64,000 bases of DNA, from positions 62,001 to 126,000 of the forward strand of contig NZ_JMTM01000046.1 in assembly GCF_001662485.1 (NCBI RefSeq), given 5' to 3'. The stretch's first letter is position 1; every line of letters begins with the position of its first letter. The stretch is from Flavobacterium succinicans (GTDB taxonomy: Bacteria; Bacteroidota; Bacteroidia; Flavobacteriales; Flavobacteriaceae). Positions 8,421-17,585 of the stretch are shown here, piece after piece. The notes under the pieces are model-generated. The model worked only from the letters and a program-made list of their open reading frames with translations. It had not been told where the DNA came from and ran no database searches. The position numbers and the translations under genes were made by a program.

Positions 8421-11210
8421 ATGGATAGGTTTTCATTTTTAAACGCAGCACATACCGAATTTTTTGCACAATTATACGATCAGTATTTAGAGAATCCAGA
8501 TAGCGTAGAGCCAAGTTGGAGAAGTTTCTTTCAAGGTTTCGACTTTGGAATGACTACTTATAATGAAGAACAAGCCTTAGTGCAAAGTGTTCCTACAGTT
8601 GTTCAGGCTTCAGGGGATTCTTGTTCGGCTTCTAATGCTGAAGTTTCGGAGAAATTACAAAAAGAATTTAAAGTTATTAAGTTGATCGAAGGCTATCGTA
8701 CTAGAGGGCATTTGTTTACCAAAACAAATCCGGTGCGTGATAGACGTCATTATGACCCAACTTTGGATGTTGAGACTTTTGGACTGTCTTCTGCTGATCT
8801 GAATACGGTTTTTGATGCCGCCAAAGTAATTGGTGTAGCGCCTTGTACACTGCGTGAAATTATCGGACATTTAGACAGGATTTATTGTCAACACATCGGT
8901 ATCGAGTACGTGTATATTCGTAAGCCAGAAATTGTGGAATGGATTCGTCAAAAATTAAGAGTTAATGACAATCAACCTAACTTCTCTGCCGACGAAAAGA
9001 AATTGATCCTAGGGAAATTAAATCAAGCGGTTTCTTTCGAAAACTTTTTGCATACTAAATATGTAGGTCAAAAACGTTTCTCATTAGAAGGAGGTGAATC
9101 TGTTATTCCTGCTTTAGATGCTTTGATTGAAAAAGCAGCAGACAAAGGCGTAGAACAGTTCGTGATGGGAATGGCACACCGTGGCCGTTTGAATGTATTA
9201 GCCAATATTTTTGGAAAATCTACGCAAGATATCTTTAGCGAATTTGATGGTAAAGATTACGATCAAGAGTATTTTGATGGTGATGTGAAATACCATTTAG
9301 GCTTAACTGCTGATAAGGTAACTCGTTCAGGAAAGAAAATCAATATCAACTTAGCTCCTAATCCATCTCACTTAGAAACAGTTGGAGCAGTTATCGAAGG
9401 GATCACAAGAGCGAAACAAGATAAATATTATGCTGATGATTTTTCGAAAGTATTACCTATCGCTGTGCATGGTGATGCCGCTATCGCAGGACAAGGTATC
9501 TTGTATGAAATCGTTCAGATGGCGCAATTAGATGGTTACAAAACAGGAGGAACTATTCATATTGTAATTAATAATCAAGTAGGATTTACGACCAATTATT
9601 TAGATGCTCGTTCTTCTACTTATTGTACCGATATCGCCAAAGTAACTCTTTCCCCAGTTTTACATGTAAATGCTGATGATGCTGAAGCGGTAGTTCATGC
9701 CATGTCTTTTGCTTTAGACTTTAGAATGGAATTTGGACGCGACGTGTTCATCGACTTATTAGGATATAGAAAATATGGTCACAACGAAGGGGATGAGCCA
9801 AGGTTTACACAACCAGTTTTATATAAAATTATTGCTAAGCATCAAAATCCAAGAGATATTTATGCTTTAAAATTATTGTCAGAAGGCGTGATTGATGCTA
9901 CTTATGTAAATCAATTAGAAAAAGAGTACAAAGCCGTTTTAGAAACCAATTTGGAAGAATCTCGTAAAAAAGATTTGACCATCATTACACCATTTATGCA
10001 AAATGAGTGGGCTGGTTTTGAACAGGTTTCTGATGATGTTATGTTGAAAAAAGTAGACACAACTGTTGCAAAAGACACCTTAGATTCTATCATTGGGACG
10101 GTTTCTAGTTTGCCATCGGATAAAAAGTTCATCAACAAAATCACAAAAATTGTTACCGATAGAAAAACTGGCTATGATAACAACACTATAGATTGGGGTA
10201 CCGCCGAAACGCTAGCTTATGGTACATTATTAACCGAAGGTTTTGATGTTAGGATCTCTGGTCAAGACGTAGAGCGTGGTACTTTTTCACACCGTCACGC
10301 TGTGGTGAAAGTTGAAGATTCAGAAGAAGAAGTGGTATTATTAAATCATATCGAGAACAAAAAAGGGAATTTCCATGTGTTCAACTCTTTCCTTTCGGAA
10401 TACGGAGTACTAGGATTTGATTATGGATACGCTTTGGCTAATCCTAAATCATTAACGATTTGGGAAGCACAATTTGGAGATTTCTCTAATGGTGCACAAA
10501 TTATGATTGACCAATATATTTCTTGTGGAGAAGATAAATGGAACAACCAAAATGGAATTGTAATGTTATTGCCTCACGGTTACGAAGGGCAAGGAGCAGA
10601 GCACTCTTCTGCTAGAATGGAGCGTTATTTGCAATTGTGTGCGCGTCATAATATGTATGTAGCCGATTGTACTACACCAGCCAACTTCTTCCATTTATTG
10701 AGAAGACAAATGAAAACGAATTTCCGTAAACCATTAATTGTTTTTTCTCCAAAAAGTTTACTTCGTGACCCAAGATGTGTGTCTCCAATAGAAGAATTCA
10801 CTAATGGCGGTTTCCAAGAAACTATTGATGATGCTACAGTAAACAAAGCTGAGGTGAAAACCTTGGTATTCTGTACGGGTAAATTCTACTATGACATTAC
10901 TGCTGAAAGAGCTAATAATGGTAGAAACGATGTGGCAGTAGTCCGTATCGAACAATTATTTCCATTACCAATTGAGCAGTTAGAAGCGATTATTGCTCAA
11001 TATCCAAATGTGGATGATTATGTTTGGGCACAAGAAGAACCTAAAAACATGGGGGCTTACACGTACATGTTAGCTAATTTTGATTTGGTAAAATGGAGAT
11101 TAGCTTCGCTTAAGGCTTATGCAGCGCCAGCATCAGGAAGTTATACTCGTGCTAAACGTCGCCACGCCGATGCGATTAGAATGGTATTTGATAAAAAATT
11201 ATTTAGATAA
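8421..11210 (+). CDS. sucA: 2-oxoglutarate dehydrogenase E1 component
   Basis: Thiamine-diphosphate-dependent decarboxylase of the 2-oxoglutarate dehydrogenase complex (TCA cycle). 929 residues from the ATG at 8421 (MDRFSFLNAAHTEFFAQLYDQYLENPDSVEPSW, the family N-terminus); an upstream in-frame TTG at 8376 is less likely. Visible: the N-terminal E2-binding segment, RTRGHLFTKTNP, GMAHRGRLNVLANIFGK, the thiamine-binding HGDAAIAGQG and INNQVGFTT, the pyrimidine-binding domain with EAQFGDFSNGAQIMIDQYI and LLPHGYEGQGAEHSSARMER, and the C-terminal QEEPKNMGAY. Next gene is sucB, 86 bp downstream. The E3 (lipoamide dehydrogenase) gene is not adjacent. Confidence 0.98.
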   Translation: MDRFSFLNAAHTEFFAQLYDQYLENPDSVEPSWRSFFQGFDFGMTTYNEEQALVQSVPTVVQASGDSCSASNAEVSEKLQKEFKVIKLIEGYRTRGHLFTKTNPVRDRRHYDPTLDVETFGLSSADLNTVFDAAKVIGVAPCTLREIIGHLDRIYCQHIGIEYVYIRKPEIVEWIRQKLRVNDNQPNFSADEKKLILGKLNQAVSFENFLHTKYVGQKRFSLEGGESVIPALDALIEKAADKGVEQFVMGMAHRGRLNVLANIFGKSTQDIFSEFDGKDYDQEYFDGDVKYHLGLTADKVTRSGKKININLAPNPSHLETVGAVIEGITRAKQDKYYADDFSKVLPIAVHGDAAIAGQGILYEIVQMAQLDGYKTGGTIHIVINNQVGFTTNYLDARSSTYCTDIAKVTLSPVLHVNADDAEAVVHAMSFALDFRMEFGRDVFIDLLGYRKYGHNEGDEPRFTQPVLYKIIAKHQNPRDIYALKLLSEGVIDATYVNQLEKEYKAVLETNLEESRKKDLTIITPFMQNEWAGFEQVSDDVMLKKVDTTVAKDTLDSIIGTVSSLPSDKKFINKITKIVTDRKTGYDNNTIDWGTAETLAYGTLLTEGFDVRISGQDVERGTFSHRHAVVKVEDSEEEVVLLNHIENKKGNFHVFNSFLSEYGVLGFDYGYALANPKSLTIWEAQFGDFSNGAQIMIDQYISCGEDKWNNQNGIVMLLPHGYEGQGAEHSSARMERYLQLCARHNMYVADCTTPANFFHLLRRQMKTNFRKPLIVFSPKSLLRDPRCVSPIEEFTNGGFQETIDDATVNKAEVKTLVFCTGKFYYDITAERANNGRNDVAVVRIEQLFPLPIEQLEAIIAQYPNVDDYVWAQEEPKNMGAYTYMLANFDLVKWRLASLKAYAAPASGSYTRAKRRHADAIRMVFDKKLFR

Positions 11211-11296
11211 GAAAATTTGTTTCAGGTTTGAAGTTTCAAGTATGGTGTTTTCCAGCTTTAAACTTTAAACTTTTTAAACTTTAAACAAAAAATTGT

Positions 11297-12523
11297 ATGA
11301 TTTTAGAAATGAAAGTCCCATCACCAGGGGAATCCATCAAAGAAGTAGAAATAGCCACTTGGTTGGTAAAAGATGGTGATTATGTAGAAAAAGATCAAGC
11401 GATTGCTGAAGTAGATTCAGATAAAGCTACCTTAGAGTTGCCAGCAGAAGCAAGCGGTGTAATTACCCTAAAAGCCGAAGAAGGCGATGCAGTAGCAGTA
11501 GGTGCTATTGTTTGTTTAATTGATACTGGAGCAGCAAAACCATCAGGTGCAGCAGCTGTGGCAGCACCAGCGCCAGTAGCTGAGGCTCCAAAAGCTGAGG
11601 TAAAAGTTGAAGCGCCAAAAGCAGCTCCAGCAGCTCCAAGTTATGCAGCAGGCACTCCATCGCCAGCAGCTAGAAAAATATTAGATGAGAAAAATATAGC
11701 TCCAGAAACCATTGTTGGAACTGGAAAAGCAGGAAGAATCACTAAAGAAGACGCCGTTAATGCAGTACCATCTATGGGAACTCCAACAGGAGGTTCACGT
11801 GGTGTAGAGCGTACCAAATTATCTATGTTGCGTCGTAAAGTATCTGAGCGATTAGTAGCTGCCAAAAACGATACGGCAATGTTGACTACTTTCAACGAAG
11901 TAAACATGACGCCTATCAACAACTTGCGTAACGAGTACAAAGATGCCTTCAAAGCAAAACACGGTGGGGTAAGTTTAGGCTATATGTCTTTCTTTACCAA
12001 AGCGGTAACTAGAGCGTTGCAATTGTATCCGGACGTAAACTCTATGATGGATGGCGATTACAAAGTAGCCTACGATTTCTGTGATATTTCCATCGCAGTT
12101 TCTGGACCAAAAGGGTTAATGGTGCCAGTAGTTCGTAATGCAGAAAACTTGACGTTCCGTGGAGTTGAAGCCGAAATCAAACGTTTGGCCTTGAGAGCAC
12201 GTGACGGACAAATCACTGTAGATGATATGACAGGAGGAACTTTTACAATCACAAACGGTGGTGTTTTTGGTTCAATGTTGTCAACTCCAATTATCAACCC
12301 TCCACAGTCAGGAATCTTAGGAATGCACAATATTATTGAGCGTCCAATTGCTGTAAATGGTAAAGTAGAAATTCACCCAATGATGTACGTAGCCCTTTCT
12401 TATGACCACCGAATCATCGACGGACGCGAGTCAGTTGGTTTTTTGGTAGCAGTGAAAGAAGCACTAGAAAATCCAGTGGAATTGCTTTGCGATAACAATC
12501 CTAAAAAAGCATTTGAGTTGTAG
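11297..12523 (+). CDS. sucB: Dihydrolipoyl succinyltransferase (E2 of 2-oxoglutarate dehydrogenase)
   Basis: Core acyltransferase of the 2-oxoglutarate dehydrogenase complex. 408 residues: one lipoyl domain (residues 1-75) with the lipoylated Lys in [13 protein letters not shown], an Ala/Pro/Lys-rich flexible linker (about 80-115), a peripheral-subunit-binding domain ([33 protein letters not shown]), and the catalytic domain ending in [14 protein letters not shown] with the HxxxDG active site. Placement directly after sucA fixes the substrate as 2-oxoglutarate. The 86-bp gap upstream contains repeated ctttaaa tracts. A strong terminator follows. Confidence 0.97.
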   Translation: MILEMKVPSPGESIKEVEIATWLVKDGDYVEKDQAIAEVDSDKATLELPAEASGVITLKAEEGDAVAVGAIVCLIDTGAAKPSGAAAVAAPAPVAEAPKAEVKVEAPKAAPAAPSYAAGTPSPAARKILDEKNIAPETIVGTGKAGRITKEDAVNAVPSMGTPTGGSRGVERTKLSMLRRKVSERLVAAKNDTAMLTTFNEVNMTPINNLRNEYKDAFKAKHGGVSLGYMSFFTKAVTRALQLYPDVNSMMDGDYKVAYDFCDISIAVSGPKGLMVPVVRNAENLTFRGVEAEIKRLALRARDGQITVDDMTGGTFTITNGGVFGSMLSTPIINPPQSGILGMHNIIERPIAVNGKVEIHPMMYVALSYDHRIIDGRESVGFLVAVKEALENPVELLCDNNPKKAFEL

Positions 12524-12544
12524 TCCATACAATTTTAAATACAC

Positions 12545-12583
12545 AAAATCCCAAATTCCAATATTGGTTTTTGGGATTTTTTT
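12545..12583 (+). terminator. Rho-independent terminator after sucB
   Basis: Perfect 11-bp stem (12545-12555 with 12570-12580) with a 14-base loop followed by a T-run; 22 bp after the sucB stop. Confidence 0.85.
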
Positions 12584-13123
12584 ATGGAAAAAAGTCACAG
12601 AATGAGTTGTTTTAGGAGCAGAAAGATGGGGCTTTTTCAGGAAGCAAAGTCCCGCTCTTCGTTATAATCTTTTGGGGCTGAACCCCAGCTCCAAAAGGAT
12701 TTCCACTACAATCGGGGCTAGTGAGGGACAAGGGGCAAATTTCAAGGGTCAAAAAGCTCAGTTGCACGCTTCTTAATGTGTTTTTTTTTGTTTGTAGATT
12801 TTTGATTGGAAAAAGTTTATGTATTTGTGTTTTTTATTGAGATTTTTATTTTTTATTACTTAATAAATTATGATTTAATTAAAAATGAAAATAATTTTTT
12901 GACTATTTACCATAACATTACCACAACATTATTGATTTTGATATAGTTGGCTTCTTTTTTTATTTGATACAATCTAAAGGGTAAGTCCCAGTTATAGTAG
13001 TGTTTTTGGTTATTTCTACTGGTCAAATTTCTTTACACTGTTGTATAGTTTTTAGATAGGTATTGTTTTAAATTTCAACATAATAACATTCATAAATTTG
13101 AGGATAATAAATACCTCAACATT
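12584..13123. other. 540-bp intergenic region
   Basis: No convincing gene. It holds one repeat element (12649-12735, listed separately), then AT-rich sequence. TAAATTTG at 13093-13100 fits the -7 box of the downstream secreted-protein gene, but no -33 box at proper spacing was found. Confidence 0.6.
12649..12735 (+). repeat. Interspersed repeat A, copy 1
   Basis: One of four related elements in the window (others at 50680, 51380 on the minus strand, and 58342). The shared frame is a left end with TCCCGCT, TATAATCTTTT before a central hairpin, AAAAGGAT after it, then ATCGGGGCTA and AAGGGG at the right. Here the central hairpin arms read TTTTGGGGCTG and CAGCTCCAAAA with one G-T-type mismatch. 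The arm sequence differs from the other copies while pairing is kept. Confidence 0.7.
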
Positions 13124-16009
13124 ATGAAGAATTTTACTTTATTTATTTTTCTGTTGTATTTTTCAACAGGATTTTCACAAAATGCACCAGTCACCTTTGA
13201 GAACGGAGAATTCGGTTCGACGTGGGCATTTACTACTTTTGAAAACGGAACCGGCGCAGGATATTCCAAAGTCTCTAATCCTTTTCCTGGTGGAATCAAT
13301 AACTCAGCGACCGTAGGGAAATTTGTGGCTGGAGCAAGTCCGGCTGCCGCTCCTTATGCTGGATTTGAAACAGCCCATGCCTCAGGTGCAAATGGTATTG
13401 GAACTTTTACTTTGAGCGCTTCTAATAGCATTGTCAAAATAATGGTATACAAATCGGTAATTAGTGATGTGGGTATCAAATTTGCAATTGCTAATGGCGG
13501 TGCCCAACAAGAAATTAAAGTGCCTAATACTAAGATCAATGAGTGGGAAGAATTAACTTTTGACTTTTCTGGAAAAATAGGACTATTTGAGACTATTAAC
13601 ATCGATCAAATTATTATTTTTTTAGATTTTAATACTAGAACGGCTGAAACTACTAGTTATTTTGACAACATAACTTTTTCAGCTAAACCTGCGGCAACTG
13701 CACCAACAATAGCTGCAACTACACCAACTGTAGCTGCTGGAGATGTTATTTCATTGTTTAGCAATGCTTACACAAACGTTCCTGTGGATAATTGGAGAGC
13801 AGATTGGGGTCAATCTGGAAATGTAGTATCTGATATTCAAATCGCTGGAAATGATACTAAAAAATATACAGACTTAAGTTATTTTGGAGTCATCACAGAA
13901 ACTAAAAAAATTGATGCTTCAGCAATGCTTAATTTTCATATTGATGTTTGGAGTCCGAATGTAACCACTTTTAAAATCAAAATAGTCGATTTTGGAGCTG
14001 ATGGTGCTTATCAAGGCGGTGACGATAAGGAGTTCGAAATTACGCGTACTTTGACTTTAAATAGTTGGAACAGTATAGAAATTCCTCTTTCTCAATTTAC
14101 AGGATTGACAACAAAAGCCAATATTGCGCAATTTGTTTTCTCGGGATCTGCAGGAACCATATTTATAGATAATGTGTATTTTAATAAGGTGGCTACAATT
14201 ACTCCACCAACAGCAGCTCCGAATGCTCCTGTTACTTTTGAAACGGGAGAATATGGTTCTACTTGGACGTTGACTTCTTTTGATAATCCATCGGGTGCAT
14301 CAACAGCTTCTTTGTTGGCTACAAATCCTAATAAGACAGGAATTAATACTTCAAATACAGCCGTTAAATTTACTGCATTGGTAGCGGGCGCTTGGTATAC
14401 CGGTTTTGAAACTGCTCATGCTTCTGGTACGAATGGAATTGGAACATTTACATTGAATGAATCCAACAGTACTATAAAAATGATGGTGTACAAAGATGTG
14501 ATTAGTAAGGTAGGTATTAAATTTGCACGCCCCGATGGTGGTTCTACTGGTGAAATCACGGTTTCTAATACTAAAATAAACGAATGGGAAGAGTTGACTT
14601 TCAACTTTGCAGGAAAAATTGGGGAAGGGGCTTCAACGGGTATAGATCAAATTATTATATTTCCTGATTTTATTCCCGAAGGAACAACAAGAACAGCAGA
14701 TCATGTTTGTTATATAGATAATATTACTTTTTCTGCTAAAACTACGACTCCTGTAGTTGTAACTGCACCAACTGTAGCGGCACCCATTCCTCCAACACGA
14801 GTAGCTTCAGATGTAAAGTCTATATTTAGTGATGCTTATGCTGTATATAAAGCAGGTGACTGGTGTAAATGTTGGGGTCAATCCACAGATGTTACCGATG
14901 AAGCTATTGTTGGGAATGCTACAAGAAAATTAAGCAATTTCAACTACCAAGGGGTCACATTACCAGGTACTGAAGTTTTTGATCTTTCGGATATGACGAC
15001 AATGCACGTAGATTTATGGTCTTCTACTGCAACATCAGTTAAAATTAATCTTATCAATCAAGGTCCTGTAGAATCAGGCGTGACATTGACAATTGCAGCT
15101 GGATGGAATAGTTTTGACATGGCTTTAAACGCTACCAATTTTCCTGGGATAAACTTAAGTACAGTGTTTCAAATGAGTTTGTCTTCGCTTCCAACAGGGA
15201 CAACAGTGTATCTGGACAACTTTTATTTTTATAAATCAAGTGCTGTGGTTGTGCCAACTGCACCAACTGTAGCGGCAACTACTCCAACTATAGCAGCTGG
15301 GGATGTAATTTCATTATTTAGCAATGCTTATACAAACGTTCCTGTTACCTCTTGGAGAACGGACTGGTCAGTAGGTAGTACTTTGACAGATCTTCAAATT
15401 GCTGGAAATGATATTAAAAAATATACTAATTTGAATTATTTTGGGGTAGATATAACGGGTACAATAGACGTTGCAGCAATGTTGTATTTTCATATTGATG
15501 TTTGGACACCTGATCTAACAGCATTCAAGGTTAAATTAGTTGATTTTGGAGCAAATGGTGTGTACCAAGGAGGCGATGACGTGGAGTTTGAAGTGACGCG
15601 TACACCAACATTATCAGGTTGGAACCGTTATGATATTCCTTTGTCAGAATTTACAGGTTTAACTACCAAGGGACATATTGCTCAATTGGTGTTATCTGGA
15701 GCGCCAGCAGGAACCGTTTATATTGACAATGTTTATTTCAGTAAAACGGCTTCTACTTTAGGAGTTACTAATTTTGAAATGTCAAAAGTTGTCATGTATC
15801 CAAATCCAGTTACTAATAACGTGACAATTGAATCCAATGGTTCGATTGATACAGTGAGTATTTATACTCTTTTAGGTCAGGAAGTTTTAGTTAAAAGTCC
15901 AAAAACTAATTCCACAACCCTTCAAACAAATGAGCTTCAAAAAGGAGTTTATATTGTTAAAGCAGTAGTGGACGGAAAAGTGACTTGTGCTAAGATGATA
16001 AAGAATTAA
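13124..16009 (+). CDS. T9SS-secreted protein of repeated putative carbohydrate-binding modules
   Basis: 961 residues. Signal peptide (1-18, MKNFTLFIFLLYFSTGFSQ), then five beta-rich modules of two kinds: A1 (about 20-190, APVTFENGEFGSTW), B1 (about 205-360, GDVISLFSNAYTNVPVDNWRADWGQ), A2 (about 365-545, APVTFETGEYGSTW), B2 (about 561-710, SDVKSIFSDAYAVYKAGDWCKCWGQ) and B3 (about 726-880), and a type A T9SS sorting domain (about 883-961, VMYPNPVTNNVTIES to GVYIVKAVVDGK). Modules of the B kind occur beside glycoside-hydrolase domains in flavobacterial secreted polysaccharidases (recalled, not searched). No catalytic domain is present here. B1 and B3 are nearly identical, so recent internal duplication is likely. 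Probable role: secreted or surface glycan binding. Confidence 0.85.
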   Translation: MKNFTLFIFLLYFSTGFSQNAPVTFENGEFGSTWAFTTFENGTGAGYSKVSNPFPGGINNSATVGKFVAGASPAAAPYAGFETAHASGANGIGTFTLSASNSIVKIMVYKSVISDVGIKFAIANGGAQQEIKVPNTKINEWEELTFDFSGKIGLFETINIDQIIIFLDFNTRTAETTSYFDNITFSAKPAATAPTIAATTPTVAAGDVISLFSNAYTNVPVDNWRADWGQSGNVVSDIQIAGNDTKKYTDLSYFGVITETKKIDASAMLNFHIDVWSPNVTTFKIKIVDFGADGAYQGGDDKEFEITRTLTLNSWNSIEIPLSQFTGLTTKANIAQFVFSGSAGTIFIDNVYFNKVATITPPTAAPNAPVTFETGEYGSTWTLTSFDNPSGASTASLLATNPNKTGINTSNTAVKFTALVAGAWYTGFETAHASGTNGIGTFTLNESNSTIKMMVYKDVISKVGIKFARPDGGSTGEITVSNTKINEWEELTFNFAGKIGEGASTGIDQIIIFPDFIPEGTTRTADHVCYIDNITFSAKTTTPVVVTAPTVAAPIPPTRVASDVKSIFSDAYAVYKAGDWCKCWGQSTDVTDEAIVGNATRKLSNFNYQGVTLPGTEVFDLSDMTTMHVDLWSSTATSVKINLINQGPVESGVTLTIAAGWNSFDMALNATNFPGINLSTVFQMSLSSLPTGTTVYLDNFYFYKSSAVVVPTAPTVAATTPTIAAGDVISLFSNAYTNVPVTSWRTDWSVGSTLTDLQIAGNDIKKYTNLNYFGVDITGTIDVAAMLYFHIDVWTPDLTAFKVKLVDFGANGVYQGGDDVEFEVTRTPTLSGWNRYDIPLSEFTGLTTKGHIAQLVLSGAPAGTVYIDNVYFSKTASTLGVTNFEMSKVVMYPNPVTNNVTIESNGSIDTVSIYTLLGQEVLVKSPKTNSTTLQTNELQKGVYIVKAVVDGKVTCAKMIKN

Positions 16010-16031
16010 TTTTTTTTACAATCGTAATAGA

Positions 16032-16063
16032 GAGCGTGTCGGGAATCGATACGCTCTTTTTTT
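16032..16063 (+). terminator. Terminator between convergent genes
   Basis: Ten-bp stem GAGCGTGTCG/CGATACGCTC with one G-T pair, 5-base loop and a T7 run, 23 bp after the stop of the secreted-protein gene. Its T-run touches the stop of the convergent retropepsin-like gene. Confidence 0.85.
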
Positions 16064-16502
16064 ATTTCAACAAATACAAATAATGATTGTAATAATCTAT
16101 AATCGCTTTTCCTTTCATCAAGATATCAGCACCTATAATTCCATGTACAGGTTTTGCTTTGTGTTGCAACAAAGCTTCATTCACGTGTGACAAATCAAAA
16201 ATTACAATATCAAAACTGCTGTCTTTCCAAGAACCTAGTTGCAATTGATTTTTTGTGGCAATTTGTGTAAACATTCCAGTAGCGCCGGCTCCAGAGGCTT
16301 TGGTTTTGGATTTTTTGGCTTTTAGTACAAACCAATCAATACTCTCAAATCCTACGCAGCTGTTTGAAGCGCCTGTGTCTAAAATAAAATTTCCAGAAAC
16401 ACCATTTATTTTTGCTTTTATCAGAAGATGCTGTGTTTTAGTAATCTTAAATTTTACTTTTTTGTAGTTTTCTTTTTTAAGGATATCTTGTAGGTTTTTC
16501 AT
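16062..16502 (-). CDS. Retropepsin-like aspartic protease (clan AA)
   Basis: 146 residues. FILDTGASNSCVG (Asp42-Thr-Gly) is the catalytic D-T-G motif of the retroviral-type aspartic proteases, and VHGIIGADILMKGKAIIDY fits the hydrophobic-hydrophobic-G flap-closing motif later in the fold. One DTG means it would act as a homodimer. No signal peptide or membrane anchor, so it is predicted cytosolic. Such single-domain proteins are known in bacteria but most lack a known substrate. It is convergent with the module-repeat secreted protein; the terminator between them argues against functional linkage. Confidence 0.85.
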   Translation of the reverse strand: MKNLQDILKKENYKKVKFKITKTQHLLIKAKINGVSGNFILDTGASNSCVGFESIDWFVLKAKKSKTKASGAGATGMFTQIATKNQLQLGSWKDSSFDIVIFDLSHVNEALLQHKAKPVHGIIGADILMKGKAIIDYYNHYLYLLK

Positions 16503-16725
16503 TTGTGCAATATCTATTTCTGTGTTTTTTTTCTGTTTTACAAAGATACATCGAGTTACTGAAGGAATTGTGCGAATCTGGAGCGCATTTGTATCAAAAA
16601 AAGGTAGCCACTAAGTAGTGTTAAATGGAACTAATATGATAAATCTAAAAAACGAATACCCTGACGAATCTGTTTTTCTGTCCGAAACTCTTTAAATTGT
16701 ATTTTTTCAACAATTATTATTCTTG

Positions 16726-16733
16726 TAATTTTG
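16726..16733 (+). promoter_or_regulatory. -7 box (TAATTTTG) of tatD-like gene
   Basis: TAATTTTG fits TAnnTTTG and ends 18 bp before the TTG start at 16752. This short leader supports that start. A TTG at 16697-16699 is 26 bp upstream, wider than usual for a -33 box. Confidence 0.4.
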
Positions 16734-16751
16734 CATCCTTAAACTTTACAC

Positions 16752-17531
16752 TTGAAAACAACTATTACAATTACCGATACGCATACCCATTTATATTCCG
16801 AAGAATTTGATCAAGACCGTGGCGAAATGATCCAACGTGCTATCAATGCTGGTGTTTCTCGTTTTTTTATTCCAGCTATCGACTCGACTTGTACGCAGGC
16901 GATGTATGATTTGGAGCAAGATTTTCCTGAAAATGTTTTTTTGATGATGGGCTTGCATCCTACTTATGTGAAAGACAATTACGAAGCCGAGTTAGCGCAC
17001 GTAGCTTCCGAACTAACTAAGCGAAAGTTCTACGCCATTGGCGAAATAGGTATTGATTTGTATTGGGACAAAACGCATCTTAAGGAGCAACAAATTGCTT
17101 TTAGACAACAGATTCAATGGGCAAAGCAGTACAAATTACCGATTGTGATTCACTGTCGTGAGGCTTTTGATGAAATTTTCGAAATTCTAGAAGAAGAGAA
17201 AAGCCCTGAATTATTTGGGATTTTTCATTGTTTTTCGGGAACCTATGAGCAAGCGCTACAGGCGATTTCTTACAATATGTTGTTGGGAATAGGAGGTGTA
17301 GTAACTTTTAAGAATGGAAAAATTGACCAGTTCCTAGACCGCATTGATTTGCAACACATCGTTCTCGAAACCGATTCGCCTTATTTGGCTCCGATTCCCT
17401 TTCGTGGCAAGAGAAACGAGAGCAGTTATGTGGTGAATGTCGTAGCAAAGTTGGCTATAATTTACAATAAAAGTGTTGCAGAAATAGCCCAAATTACAAC
17501 TGAGAATTCCAAACGGGTATTTGGGATTTAA
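16752..17531 (+). CDS. tatD: TatD-family metal-dependent hydrolase (DNase-like)
   Basis: TIM-barrel hydrolase of the TatD family, which act as metal-dependent 3'-exonucleases or D-aminoacyl-tRNA/RNA processing enzymes. 259 residues with the metal-binding motifs DTHTHLYSEEFDQD near the N-terminus, GLHPTYVKDN, GEIGIDLYW, IVIHCREAFDE, HCFSGTYEQA and ETDSPYLAP. The first in-frame ATG is 25 codons downstream, inside the fold and beyond the THTH metal ligands, so translation must begin at TTG 16752 (or an upstream non-ATG codon). The acyltransferase gene follows within about 55 bp. Confidence 0.93.
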   Translation: MKTTITITDTHTHLYSEEFDQDRGEMIQRAINAGVSRFFIPAIDSTCTQAMYDLEQDFPENVFLMMGLHPTYVKDNYEAELAHVASELTKRKFYAIGEIGIDLYWDKTHLKEQQIAFRQQIQWAKQYKLPIVIHCREAFDEIFEILEEEKSPELFGIFHCFSGTYEQALQAISYNMLLGIGGVVTFKNGKIDQFLDRIDLQHIVLETDSPYLAPIPFRGKRNESSYVVNVVAKLAIIYNKSVAEIAQITTENSKRVFGI

Positions 17532-17585
17532 GCCTAAAAGTACCTTAAGTTTCCGTTTTTTTTTGTTCTTTTGTTCCCATTAAAA

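Noticed and set aside
11245..11290. ctttaaa-rich repeats between sucA and sucB as a regulatory element
   Set aside because: Similar ctttaaac tracts occur at other gene starts (near 16738 and 41532) and look like simple AT-rich sequence; no defined structure found.
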